A DNA stretch of 24,660 nucleotides from CBDUMN01 sp965368335 (GCA_965368335.1 CBDUMN010000050.1:1-24660); one strand, 5' to 3'; numbered from the stretch's first letter, positions 8,690 to 15,925 are shown. Numbers and translations are program-made. The notes: generated by a model not told the origin, from the sequence alone.

Positions 8690-10311
8690 GAGCTTCTCCC
8701 CCCGTTCATTTGTGTTTTACCAAAAGGGGCTAGCCACTCCGCCTGCGCCTGAAGCGAGCTGAACTTTATGTCGCCCACGCTTTGCCCTCGCGCCCGCCCG
8801 CTCTCCAGATATTTTTCCAGAGGGCGGTCAACCGGCAGAATGGAGAGCGGACCCAATTGACCTACGTTCCGGGCATATTGATATTGGGGATTGGCGCACA
8901 GAAGCTGCTCAACTTCCTGCCCCAGTGCTTCAAGACAATGTAAAGGCCGATCATGTTCATCAACTACGAGAGCATACCTGGGCGGTGATTCTCCTTTTTG
9001 AGGAAAAATCATTCTGAACCCCCCAACCTGCTGCAGACATGTTTCCACGAACTCCGAGGTAAGTTTCTCACCAACAAGATCGACCGTTTCAGCTGAACGC
9101 CCTACAAACTCAAGCATGGGCAAACCAGCCTCAGCCCACCCTTTCATTTTCACTTTGTCGCCGAGATCGTATCGATACAGACCACCGGGCGTCGTCATTA
9201 TGACCTTGTAAATCGCCTCCTTATCCAAGTCGTCGCACAAATGACTTTCCCCCTGTTCATCGAAGAACTCAAAGAAGCCGCTTTGCAAAGCCAAAACCGG
9301 ATAAGGGTATCTCTCCAGTGGGAGGGTAATGGCCCCCTCAGTCGCCAGAAGGCCCTTTCCTTGAATGTGCACGTGGGGGAATAAGCCCTCTAATTGACGA
9401 GCAAATGTTTCGGAAGGGCCATGGGTCCAACAACTCAACGTATCTAGTCTAGGCCAGGCTTCTTCCGTGTTGAATTCTCTTGATTGAATGCTCCTCTCGA
9501 TGACCCGTGCCCGGCCAGGATCACTGTCCGCTATTTCATCTCCTGGCAAAGGAGTCATGCGTTCAGGGTGCCGAACCCGCCCTTCACGCAAGTCTCGCAT
9601 CAACTGGTCAGCGTGAACTAGGATTGTCTCAAGAATTGGAAAAAGGAAAGTAGGGCTCCAGACCGATATCAAAGAAAGGTCTTCAGCCTTCAGCAACGAC
9701 AACGCGGTCAGGTAACGCCAAGTGTCGTACTCTTTCGCTAAACGGACGTTTTCTCCGACTGCGGAGAGTTCCATAAAACTTGGCGCTAGATCCGCCCCCA
9801 AATAAATGGCGTCTGAGCCGTCACCAATGGGAATCCCCGCACTCGTTTCTTTTTGACTTTGCACTGCAGGGCTGATTGCCCAGTAAGCCGTTCCATCTTT
9901 TATGTTTGGCCGGGACGCGATTGTATCGGCAAGCCATGGCAAAAGGGCTGCACGGAAGGATTCCAAAGCAGGCGCCGAATAGGGAATCAGCTTGCTGCCA
10001 CTTCTACTTCCGCCGGTCTCTTCAAACAATAAAACAGGCTCTTCAGAAAGTTGGCCGTGCTCCCCTAAGGCCATGCGATCAATGTAGCTGCGCAGGCTGT
10101 CAAAATCTTGGACTGGAACCTTGGCGAGATACTCCTCGACGGAAGTCATTGCCTCAAAGCCGTGCCTTTTTCCGAAAGCGCAACGCGCATTGGATTTCAA
10201 AATTTCCTTGATCAAACCCTGCTGAGTTAGTAGCGGCTTGCTGGCGGCGTCGCAAAAGCGCACGTAGGCCGGACGAGCCTGGGATTCTATCTTCTGCCAA
10301 TGCACCATCAT
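8674..10311 (-). CDS. GH3-family acyl-adenylating amide synthetase
   Basis: This 545-residue protein resembles the GH3 family (acyl acid-amido synthetases of the ANL adenylating superfamily), which activate a carboxylate with ATP and join it to an amine. Visible motifs are the phosphate-binding loop EETGGSRSGSKLIPYS (97-112), LLATEGAI (321-328), YRYDLGDKVKM (379-389) and FVGRSAETVDLVGEKL (402-417), all in family order. The length is close to the plant enzymes (about 600) and typical of bacterial members. ATG 10311 overlaps the stop before it (ATGA); GAGGGG lies about 10 bases upstream. It may form the amide bond of the cluster's product, perhaps on an amino compound later oxidised by the AurF-like enzyme. 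Substrate and acceptor are not readable from the sequence. Confidence 0.85.
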   Translation of the reverse strand: MMVHWQKIESQARPAYVRFCDAASKPLLTQQGLIKEILKSNARCAFGKRHGFEAMTSVEEYLAKVPVQDFDSLRSYIDRMALGEHGQLSEEPVLLFEETGGSRSGSKLIPYSAPALESFRAALLPWLADTIASRPNIKDGTAYWAISPAVQSQKETSAGIPIGDGSDAIYLGADLAPSFMELSAVGENVRLAKEYDTWRYLTALSLLKAEDLSLISVWSPTFLFPILETILVHADQLMRDLREGRVRHPERMTPLPGDEIADSDPGRARVIERSIQSREFNTEEAWPRLDTLSCWTHGPSETFARQLEGLFPHVHIQGKGLLATEGAITLPLERYPYPVLALQSGFFEFFDEQGESHLCDDLDKEAIYKVIMTTPGGLYRYDLGDKVKMKGWAEAGLPMLEFVGRSAETVDLVGEKLTSEFVETCLQQVGGFRMIFPQKGESPPRYALVVDEHDRPLHCLEALGQEVEQLLCANPQYQYARNVGQLGPLSILPVDRPLEKYLESGRARGQSVGDIKFSSLQAQAEWLAPFGKTQMNGGRSSCGLS

Positions 10312-11075
10312 GAGGCTTCAACCCCTCGAAATGCACGCTGAGCAAAAGGTGACAAGTTTTCTTCCCTGATTTCAGCAAGGCAAACGAGCTCGTTCCCCTT
10401 CCTGTAATCGGGGTTCATCTGAAGAAAGAACTGAACTTCGTCTCGCTTGACGTCTTTGCCAGGGATATCGGCGAAACCACTGCGCAGCCTACATCCGAGC
10501 GTGGAAAATCGAACGGTTCCGCTTGCGCAATCGTAATCGCTCCCAAACCGCTCTAAAGCCAACGAGTCCATCAATGACTGGATTTCTCCTGGAGTTTCTG
10601 AGCGCCAGTTCGGATAGAAGCTTCTAAAAAAGAGGGGCAGATAGCGAAAGGTCCGATGCCCTTTGACAATCAAGAACCAGTACAAAAGGCGCCCCTTAGA
10701 CTCGGCCTTTTTTTGGGCAGCAAGATTCATGAAAGCACCGACCAGCGAAAGATCGCCCCAGTATGACCGCTCGACGACCGTATCCCCTGAGAAAATTGCT
10801 GAGACTTGCTGCCCACCATTTTCATGGGTGATCAATTTCGATGTCGAAAAGCCCATTATTCTACCGGACATATCCCTTAAGAGAATCACATCATCCTTGT
10901 CGTTCAGGTCTTGTTCGAACACATCTCGACTGACACCTTCGTAGTACCGCTCAAAAAGGAGATACATTTCTCCTCGGGTCGAGCTCGAAACACTCTCTCG
11001 TGAGCACAGTTGTGAGATCAATGGTTTCCGGTCGCGTGATAGTTCAACGCTATTTGGGACGTGATTCATTTTCAT
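10308..11075 (-). CDS. GNAT-fold-like acyltransferase, uncharacterised
   Basis: The protein has 255 residues from ATG 11075, which overlaps the stop of the MFS-PlsC gene (ATGA) just after GGGAGG. A second ATG two codons later (11069) is equally possible. An upstream frame extends to 11237 but is only the other-strand shadow of the neighbour. Segments VILLRDMSGRIMGFSTSKLI and FSGDTVVERSYWGDLSLVGA look like the central strands and CoA-facing loop of a GNAT fold. WFLIVKGHRTFRYLPLFF and FYPNWR look like the following helix and strand. No invariant catalytic residue can be named, so this is a fold-level guess. It lies directly before the GH3 gene and could supply or transfer an acyl group in the same pathway. 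Confidence 0.6.
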   Translation of the reverse strand: MKMNHVPNSVELSRDRKPLISQLCSRESVSSSTRGEMYLLFERYYEGVSRDVFEQDLNDKDDVILLRDMSGRIMGFSTSKLITHENGGQQVSAIFSGDTVVERSYWGDLSLVGAFMNLAAQKKAESKGRLLYWFLIVKGHRTFRYLPLFFRSFYPNWRSETPGEIQSLMDSLALERFGSDYDCASGTVRFSTLGCRLRSGFADIPGKDVKRDEVQFFLQMNPDYRKGNELVCLAEIREENLSPFAQRAFRGVEAS

Positions 11076-12940
11076 CTCACCTCCCCTCTCAACCCCTCGA
11101 CGACCTCGCTTAACTGATCCAGGTCGGCGTTCTCCGGTGCGATGGGAGCGCCGACGCTTAAGGTGACGCGAGCGCGGAAGCGTTTGGGGAGTTTGGCGGC
11201 GGCGCGGCCACCGAGGAAGCTGAACATGGAGCCCCAAAGGCCGGACAGGCCCATGGGCACGACGGGGACGGGGGTATCCGACAGAATGCGGGTGACGCCT
11301 GAGCGGAAGATGTTCATTTCGCCGTCACGGGTCAGCATGCCCTCGGGGAAGATGCAGACCACTTCGCCGTCCCGAAGGTATTCGGCGATTTTCTCAAAGG
11401 CCTTTTCATAAGTTTCCGGGTCTTTCTTGCGCGAGGCAATGGGGACGGCCCCGGCGGTTCGGAAGATAAAGCTGAACACCGGGATCTTGAAGATCTGCGA
11501 GTCCATGACGAAGCGCACAGGCCGACGGCATGAGCCGGCTATGATCAGTGCGTCCACGTAGCTCACGTGATTGCAGACCAGCAGGATTGGCCCCTCCTCG
11601 GGGATTTTGTCCATATCAATGCGGCGGATGCGATACATGACGGCGGTCAACATCCAAACCAGGAACCGCATGAGGAACTCGGGCACCAAGGAATAGATGT
11701 AGATGGCCGCGACCACATTGAGGCCCGCCATGACCAGGAACAGCTGCGGGATCGTCAGTCCGGCGCTCAACAAGCCGATACCGAGTCCTGCCGAACCGAC
11801 CATGAAGAGGGCATTGAGAATGTTGTTGGCGGCGATGATCCGCGAGCGGTTCTCGGGTGCGGAACGGCTCTGGATGATGGCGTAGAGCGGGACGATGTAG
11901 AAACCGCCGAAAACACCGATCATCGCCAGGTCGAAGACCACCCGCCAGCTGTCGGGTTGGGCGAGGAAGGCGGCCGCCCCCAACAATTCGCCGGTCCAGG
12001 CGCTGTGATTTGCCATGTAGAGATCGAAGCCGAAAACACTCAGGCCGATGGAACCGAACGGCACCAAGCCAAGTTCCACTTTCCGTCCGGACAGGCGTTC
12101 GCAGAGCATGGAGCCGATGCCGACGCCAACCGAGAAGATAACCAGCAGCAGGGTGACCACCTGCTCATTGCCGCCCAGGGTCTCCTTGGCGTAGTTGGGG
12201 AATTGGGTTAGGTACACCGCGCCCAGCATCCAGAACCAGGAGATGCCGAGGATCGACTGAAACACCGCCTTCTTTTCACGGGCGATCTTGATGATCTTCC
12301 AGGTCTCACTCACCGGGTTCCAATTGATCTTGAGATCGGGAGCGGTTGCCGGAGCTTCGGGGATGAACCGGCTGGCGAACCAACCCAAGCAGGCGAACAG
12401 AACAACAGCGCCGCCGGTCAGGTAGGCACCCGTTCCTTCGATATTAATCAACAGCCCCCCGGCCATGGTACCGAGCAGAATAGCGATGAAGGTCCCCATC
12501 TCGACGAGGCCGTTGCCGCCGATCAATTCTTCCTGTTTCAGATGCTGAGGCAGGATCGAATATTTAACCGGGCCGAAGAAGGTGGACTGGGTGCCCATGA
12601 GGAAAAGCAGCAACATGAGGGCGGTGACGTTGCCGGTGATGAAAGCAACGGCCCCGGCGCTCATGATGGCGATCTCAGCCAGTTTGATCAGCCGAACCAG
12701 CTTGGCCTTTTCATACTTCTCGGCAATCTGTCCGGCGGTCGCCGAGAACAGGAAAAACGGCAGGATGAAGAGACCTGCGCATAGGTTGACCAACGAATCG
12801 CTGTTGGCTGCGCTAAAAGCGATCAGGATGATCAGGGCATTCTTGAAGACGTTGTCGGTGAATGCGCCGGCAAACTGGGTCAGGAAATACGGCAGGAACC
12901 GTCGCTTCCCCATAAGTTCGAATTGATTGTGCTCAGACAT
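11072..12940 (-). CDS. MFS lysophospholipid-type transporter fused to PlsC 1-acylglycerol-3-phosphate acyltransferase
   Basis: The protein has 622 residues from ATG 12940, with GGAGG 5 bases before it; an in-frame ATG at 13003 lacks such a site. Residues 1 to about 415 form a twelve-helix-type MFS transporter like LplT (FLPYFLTQFAGAFTDN at the start). Residues about 430-622 form a PlsC acyltransferase with the catalytic NHVSYVD (457-463, HX4D) and FPEG (531-534). In the known fusions a C-terminal acyl-ACP synthetase follows; here it is absent. The likely job is flipping lysophospholipid across the inner membrane and re-acylating it, or acylating the cluster's product. It is the first gene of the long operon, and a TetR-type operator lies 72 bases upstream. 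Its GC content is visibly higher than that of the genes after it. Confidence 0.88.
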   Translation of the reverse strand: MSEHNQFELMGKRRFLPYFLTQFAGAFTDNVFKNALIILIAFSAANSDSLVNLCAGLFILPFFLFSATAGQIAEKYEKAKLVRLIKLAEIAIMSAGAVAFITGNVTALMLLLFLMGTQSTFFGPVKYSILPQHLKQEELIGGNGLVEMGTFIAILLGTMAGGLLINIEGTGAYLTGGAVVLFACLGWFASRFIPEAPATAPDLKINWNPVSETWKIIKIAREKKAVFQSILGISWFWMLGAVYLTQFPNYAKETLGGNEQVVTLLLVIFSVGVGIGSMLCERLSGRKVELGLVPFGSIGLSVFGFDLYMANHSAWTGELLGAAAFLAQPDSWRVVFDLAMIGVFGGFYIVPLYAIIQSRSAPENRSRIIAANNILNALFMVGSAGLGIGLLSAGLTIPQLFLVMAGLNVVAAIYIYSLVPEFLMRFLVWMLTAVMYRIRRIDMDKIPEEGPILLVCNHVSYVDALIIAGSCRRPVRFVMDSQIFKIPVFSFIFRTAGAVPIASRKKDPETYEKAFEKIAEYLRDGEVVCIFPEGMLTRDGEMNIFRSGVTRILSDTPVPVVPMGLSGLWGSMFSFLGGRAAAKLPKRFRARVTLSVGAPIAPENADLDQLSEVVEGLRGEVR

Positions 12941-13011
12941 ACTGTCCTCCCCTGAACTACCTATAACAACTTTTACGTTTTGATCGAATGGAAATGCACA
13001 CAAACGGCCCC

Positions 13012-13030
13012 AATTGAGCGATGCTCATTT
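13012..13030. promoter_or_regulatory. TetR-type operator, site 1 (upstream of the eleven-gene operon)
   Basis: AATTGAGCGATGCTCATTT is a near-palindrome matching the 19-bp consensus AAWTGARCRNYGYTCAWTW shared with seven other sites in the window. It lies 72-90 bases before the start of the MFS-PlsC gene and after the stop of the lipase-like gene, so it should control the long minus-strand operon. Regulation by the TetR protein encoded at 14051-14659 is inferred. Confidence 0.7.
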
Positions 13031-13060
13031 GATTGGCAAAAAAAGAGCAACCGGAGCGCA

Positions 13061-14041
13061 TCATTGGTCACGGGCCTCCGCCCTTCCTGCACTTGTTGGC
13101 GCTGAGAACTTTTTATGGATGAAGAACGTCTTTATCGCTTGGACGGCCTTAGGGTTATCCATGATGAATGTGTGAATGGCATCAACCACCATGAAGTCGG
13201 CAGCGCCCCGTAACTTGGTTTCTTCAACGGTCACCACACCGTCGTCGTCACCTTCAAGCAGGGGATTGAAACCCTCGCCGTCGCCGCGGCCACCGGCGAT
13301 CACGCCAAATGGAATGGTAGGCACCGACAATTTGGAGGCTTCCTCTGAAGTTACGGCCTGACCGCCTTTACCTCCAACAAGCCGGAAGGGAACAAAGTCT
13401 TCCAGGTAGTCGGCGATGGCCGAGCCTTGACTGGGTGGCGCGAGCATCACGGCGGCGTTGACGGCGACCCTATGCCGCCATTCACTCTTTTCAGACAAAG
13501 CGTCCCTCAGAACCAAACCACCAAAACTGTGAGTCACGAAGGAAACCTTGTCGATCCCATTGAGATCACCGATCAATCGATTGAGGCGCTTGCCATGGTC
13601 CGCCGCCGATCCGCGAGTACTGGGGTAGCTGATTGCCAATGTCGCGTAGCCTTCTTTGGCCATGACTTCCTTAAGGTTGGCAAAAGCGGATTTGGTCCGC
13701 CCCAGGCCATGGATCATGACGATGAGGTGATCGTTTTTCCAGTTGAGGTCTGAGGTCGCAGCTAACTTCTCAAACTTCTCGCGGCATTCCTCATAGGTTC
13801 CCCACGTGTGTCGGGCATTGCTAGGGTCGAGGAGACGATAATGTCCGGTGATGACGTTTTCCTGAATGCGCCAGCCAGCGTGGGCGTAGACGTCACCCCA
13901 GAACTGACGACCGCCAAGGGTCGGCATGCCGATGGAGTCAATTTCCGCATTACCTGCCCCAGGGTTCTTCTCGGTAGCTCCGGCTGGCAAAGATACGGCC
14001 AGGAGAGCAACAGCCAGAACACTCCAACGCAAGACCCGCAT
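13061..14041 (-). CDS. Secreted alpha/beta-hydrolase (lipase/esterase-like)
   Basis: This 326-residue protein has an N-terminal signal peptide (MRVLRWSVLAVALLAVSLPA, cleavage near ATE). The mature part shows the alpha/beta-hydrolase pattern: MIHGLGRTKSAF (oxyanion HG at 111-112), nucleophile S172 in VTHSFGGLV, an Asp in the 265-267 stretch (GDDDGVV) and H290 in DAIHTFI. It is probably a periplasmic or outer-membrane lipase or esterase acting on lipids; the substrate is unknown. It lies 9 bases after the tetR stop, so the two genes are probably co-transcribed. Association with a lipid-type transporter and acyltransferase downstream fits a lipid theme. Confidence 0.82.
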   Translation of the reverse strand: MRVLRWSVLAVALLAVSLPAGATEKNPGAGNAEIDSIGMPTLGGRQFWGDVYAHAGWRIQENVITGHYRLLDPSNARHTWGTYEECREKFEKLAATSDLNWKNDHLIVMIHGLGRTKSAFANLKEVMAKEGYATLAISYPSTRGSAADHGKRLNRLIGDLNGIDKVSFVTHSFGGLVLRDALSEKSEWRHRVAVNAAVMLAPPSQGSAIADYLEDFVPFRLVGGKGGQAVTSEEASKLSVPTIPFGVIAGGRGDGEGFNPLLEGDDDGVVTVEETKLRGAADFMVVDAIHTFIMDNPKAVQAIKTFFIHKKFSAPTSAGRAEARDQ

Positions 14042-14050
14042 GGCCCTCTC

Positions 14051-14659
14051 CTAGCGCCCCATCTTGCCACGCAGCCCGGCGAGGTAGTTGGTAATCAGTG
14101 AGTCCGTCAGCTCAAGCGCCGATTCGGTTGCCACGATGTCCAACTTTTCGGAACTGGCCAGCGAACAAATGCCGTGGAGTGAACTCCAAAGAACTCGCGC
14201 CGCTTTTTGGCACTCTTCTTCCTGGCCCTTGGCAAAAATCGGGCTCAGTGTTTCTTCAACAAGCAATAAGAGACGGCCAATTTTGGCGTTGTACCAGTCC
14301 GGCAGTTCTTCACCGGCGGGAAGCCGGTGTTCGAACAGGCTGTTCCAGAGATTGAAGTTTTCCTGGGTGAAGGTGATGTAGGTTTCCGCCATCTTGCGGA
14401 TTGACCCTTCCGGATCGCCGTCCCGCTCCACCGCGGACAAAACCTCATAGAGTGAGTCGAGCGTTGTGCCATTCAAGTGGACGATTAGATCATCGAGATT
14501 ACTGAATAGATTGTAGATGGTGCCGACCGAATACCCCATCTCCTTGGCAAGGCGTCGCGTAGTAATGGCGCGAATGCCTTCTGCAGCCACCATCTCTTGG
14601 GTCGCCGACATGGCCATTTCGTGGAGTTCTTCACGGCTATGGTCGTAACGTCTTGCCAT
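14051..14659 (-). CDS. TetR-family transcriptional regulator
   Basis: This 202-residue protein has an N-terminal helix-turn-helix at about 28-52 (ITTRRLAKEMGYSVGTIYNLFS) typical of TetR, followed by an all-helical ligand-binding domain without recognisable specificity. The start is ATG 14659 behind AAGGATGA. It is transcribed away from the plus-strand genes across a control region holding four palindromic operators, one of which (14741-14759) overlaps a possible TTGAAC -35 box for tetR itself. Autoregulation and control of the neighbouring genes and of the long minus-strand operon are inferred from operator copies. TetR proteins usually repress until they bind a small ligand; here the ligand could be a fatty acid or acyl-CoA, but nothing shows it. 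Confidence 0.9.
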   Translation of the reverse strand: MARRYDHSREELHEMAMSATQEMVAAEGIRAITTRRLAKEMGYSVGTIYNLFSNLDDLIVHLNGTTLDSLYEVLSAVERDGDPEGSIRKMAETYITFTQENFNLWNSLFEHRLPAGEELPDWYNAKIGRLLLLVEETLSPIFAKGQEEECQKAARVLWSSLHGICSLASSEKLDIVATESALELTDSLITNYLAGLRGKMGR

Positions 14660-14740
14660 CTAAATCATCCTTTTTGTCTCGGCTGACCGGACTTTGAATT
14701 TGCTGTCCGCCCTCATTTGCTGCAACAAACGCTAACCGAT

Positions 14741-14759
14741 AAATGAGCGCTGTTCAATA
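14741..14759. promoter_or_regulatory. TetR-type operator, site 2
   Basis: AAATGAGCGCTGTTCAATA fits the shared 19-bp palindrome. It is 82 bases before the tetR start and overlaps a TTGAAC hexamer on the minus strand, with TAGCGT 17 bases on as a weak -10, so it could block tetR transcription. Confidence 0.7.
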
Positions 14760-14795
14760 AGAAAATGCAGCGGATAGATCTGGGCGGGAAAATTT

Positions 14796-14814
14796 AATTG
14801 AACATCGCTCATTT
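14796..14814. promoter_or_regulatory. TetR-type operator, site 3
   Basis: AATTGAACATCGCTCATTT fits the shared palindrome and lies in the middle of the divergent control region, just before the TTGACA at 14821. It starts 55 bases after site 2. Confidence 0.7.
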
Positions 14815-14820
14815 TTATTC

Positions 14821-14849
14821 TTGACAGGGAATGACCATGAGACTAGAAG
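14821..14849 (+). promoter_or_regulatory. Candidate plus-strand promoter for the small-peptide/yiaA-like genes
   Basis: TTGACA at 14821-14826 is a perfect -35 hexamer. At 17 bases it is followed by TAGAAG (14844-14849), a modest -10 match. Operator site 4 begins three bases later, where a repressor would cover the start of transcription. The transcript would run toward the genes at 15171 and 15418. Confidence 0.5.
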
Positions 14850-14852
14850 GTT

Positions 14853-14871
14853 AATTGAGCACTGTTCATAC
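14853..14871. promoter_or_regulatory. TetR-type operator, site 4
   Basis: AATTGAGCACTGTTCATAC is a slightly degenerate copy of the palindrome placed directly after the candidate -10 box of the plus-strand promoter, a position suited to repression. Confidence 0.65.
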
Positions 14872-14880
14872 GGCTCAGAG

Positions 14881-14904
14881 AAAGCCTTCGGGCCTTATTT
14901 TTTC
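14881..14904 (+). terminator. Possible intrinsic terminator or attenuator
   Basis: AAAGCC-TTCG-GGCCTT can form a six-pair stem with one mismatch around a TTCG loop, followed by ATTTTTTTC. It lies between operators 4 and 5, after the candidate promoter at 14821, so it may attenuate transcription from it. The stem is short; confidence is low. Confidence 0.3.
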
Positions 14905-14910
14905 AATATT

Positions 14911-14929
14911 AAATGAACGACGCTCAATT
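14911..14929. promoter_or_regulatory. TetR-type operator, site 5
   Basis: AAATGAACGACGCTCAATT is a close match to the consensus, lying 15 bases before the ATG of a small plus-strand frame at 14944. It starts 58 bases after site 4. Confidence 0.7.
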
Positions 14930-14943
14930 AAGGGGAAGGGAAA

Positions 14944-15075
14944 ATGAAACATCTAATTTCAGGAAACGGCCTTACGCACTTAACAGGTTCCCGCCACGCT
15001 CACGATAGTGTCTGCGGTAGTCTTCGAACTCCTGGCGGCTCAATTCCCGATCTTACGACCGGGCACCATGCTTAA
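14944..15075 (+). CDS. Possible small ORF (43 aa) or leader peptide
   Basis: ATG 14944 follows a purine-rich AGGGGAAGGG ribosome site and opens 43 codons (MKHLISGNGLTHLTGSRHAH and onward) ending with TAA at 15073. It lies directly after operator site 5 and before the 64-residue peptide gene, so it could be a translated leader. The composition is not clearly protein-like, and the opposite strand looks more coding in the same stretch, so it may be chance. Confidence 0.2.
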   Translation: MKHLISGNGLTHLTGSRHAHDSVCGSLRTPGGSIPDLTTGHHA

Positions 15076-15172
15076 CGGCCTCGCCGTTCTCCTCCCACAC
15101 AGCTCTTCCGCGCCAATGGCTCTCAGCAACCGCGCCTGCGTGATTTGTTTCTAGTGAAAGGACAATCGACAT
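14972..15172 (-). pseudogene. Possible minus-strand gene remnant with in-frame stop
   Basis: On the minus strand, from an ATG at 15172, a frame reads for 39 codons, meets TAA at 15053-15055, and then continues in the same frame for 26 codons ending at TAA 14972. The second part (DRELSRQEFEDYRRHYRERG and GNLLSA) has codon use and amino-acid make-up typical of real protein. No family was recognised. It may be the tail of a decayed gene; there is no clear ribosome site. Confidence 0.2.
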
Positions 15173-15365
15173 GTTTAAGCAACTGAGCAAAACCGCCAAG
15201 CACGCTCTGGCCGCTCTCATTCTCATCGCCGTCCTCTTCTCTCTGCAATCCGTCGCACAGGCTTTGGTCGGATGGGCCACTAGCCTTTTAAGTGACGCCG
15301 CCTCGCTGTTTGAGAATGCCGTTCTCGGCTTCATCACGCAGAGCCGTCAGTCCTTCGCCGTTTAG
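15171..15365 (+). CDS. Small hydrophobic membrane or exported peptide
   Basis: This 64-residue peptide starts at ATG 15171 behind GAAAGGACA. It has a short basic head (MFKQLSKTAKH), one strong hydrophobic segment at about 12-33 and a moderately amphipathic tail (LLSDAASLFENAVLGFITQS). It may be a single-pass inner-membrane peptide, or the first segment may be a signal peptide (SVAQA). It lies 52 bases before the YiaA-like gene and after the operator array, so it is probably in the TetR-controlled transcript. The function is unknown. Confidence 0.65.
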   Translation: MFKQLSKTAKHALAALILIAVLFSLQSVAQALVGWATSLLSDAASLFENAVLGFITQSRQSFAV

Positions 15366-15417
15366 CGGCAACCACCTCATCAATCCAATAGTCTTCGAAC
15401 CCAAAGGAACCAAACCC

Positions 15418-15891
15418 ATGAACACCATCGCACCTCCTTCAAAAGCTTTCGTCTACTCCGCTTGGGCATCGCTCGGCATTGGTCTCATCGCCTACCTCAT
15501 CGGCATCTACAACGCAGGCATGGAGTTGAATGAGAAGGGCTACTACCTGATCGCCATCTTGTTCGGCCTTTACTCTGCCATTTCAGTGCAAAAAACCGTC
15601 CGTGATCGCCTCGAAGGCGTCCAGTTCACCAACCTTTATTACGGTCTGTCTTGGGCTGCCTTCGGCTCGGCGGTCATCCTGCTCGCCATCGGCCTGTGGA
15701 ACGCCGAACTGGCGCTCAGCGAAAAAGGCTTCTTCGGTATGTCCTTCACCCTCAGCCTGTTCTCGGCCATTTGCGTCCAAAAGAACGCCCGCGACCTTCT
15801 GGCAGAAGGCAAGCTGGACATGGATCCCGAAAACACCGAACCCTTCGAGCTCTATGAAGAACAGCCGACGGCCGGCAGCGCCACCCTCTAG
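15418..15891 (+). CDS. YiaA/YiaB-type inner-membrane protein
   Basis: The protein has 157 residues from ATG 15418 behind AAAGGAACC. It is two copies of the YiaA/B two-helix unit: residues about 11-63 and 74-126 align, each ending in a similar block (ELNEKGYYLIAILFGLYSAI then SVQKTVRD; ALSEKGFFGMSFTLSLFSAI then CVQKNARD). This gives four membrane helices and an acidic C-terminal tail. The family's role is not established; it is often stress-linked. Frames that start upstream in the same phase run through the preceding peptide gene and are not used. It is probably co-regulated by TetR through the operators at 14.7-14.9 kb. Confidence 0.85.
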   Translation: MNTIAPPSKAFVYSAWASLGIGLIAYLIGIYNAGMELNEKGYYLIAILFGLYSAISVQKTVRDRLEGVQFTNLYYGLSWAAFGSAVILLAIGLWNAELALSEKGFFGMSFTLSLFSAICVQKNARDLLAEGKLDMDPENTEPFELYEEQPTAGSATL

Positions 15892-15925
15892 GCACCTTCA
15901 TATCTACTCAGTTCCTCTCGGTACT

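Noticed and set aside
11076..11237. Arg-rich N-terminal extension of the GNAT-like protein
   Set aside because: The extension overlaps the MFS-PlsC gene, and a start with ATGA overlap and GGGAGG exists at 11075.
11567..12211. Plus-strand open frame of 214 codons, rich in Asp, Glu, Gln and His
   Set aside because: It is the complement of the MFS transporter gene; the odd composition is typical of an antisense frame in GC-rich DNA.
13004..13060. Possible terminator after the lipase-like gene (T-rich stretch)
   Set aside because: No convincing stem precedes the T-run on the minus strand; the operator palindrome is the only clear structure.
14741..14929. Repeats that could be a small CRISPR array
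   Set aside because: The units are 19-bp palindromes that vary between copies and match sites elsewhere before genes, so operators explain them; no cas genes are seen.
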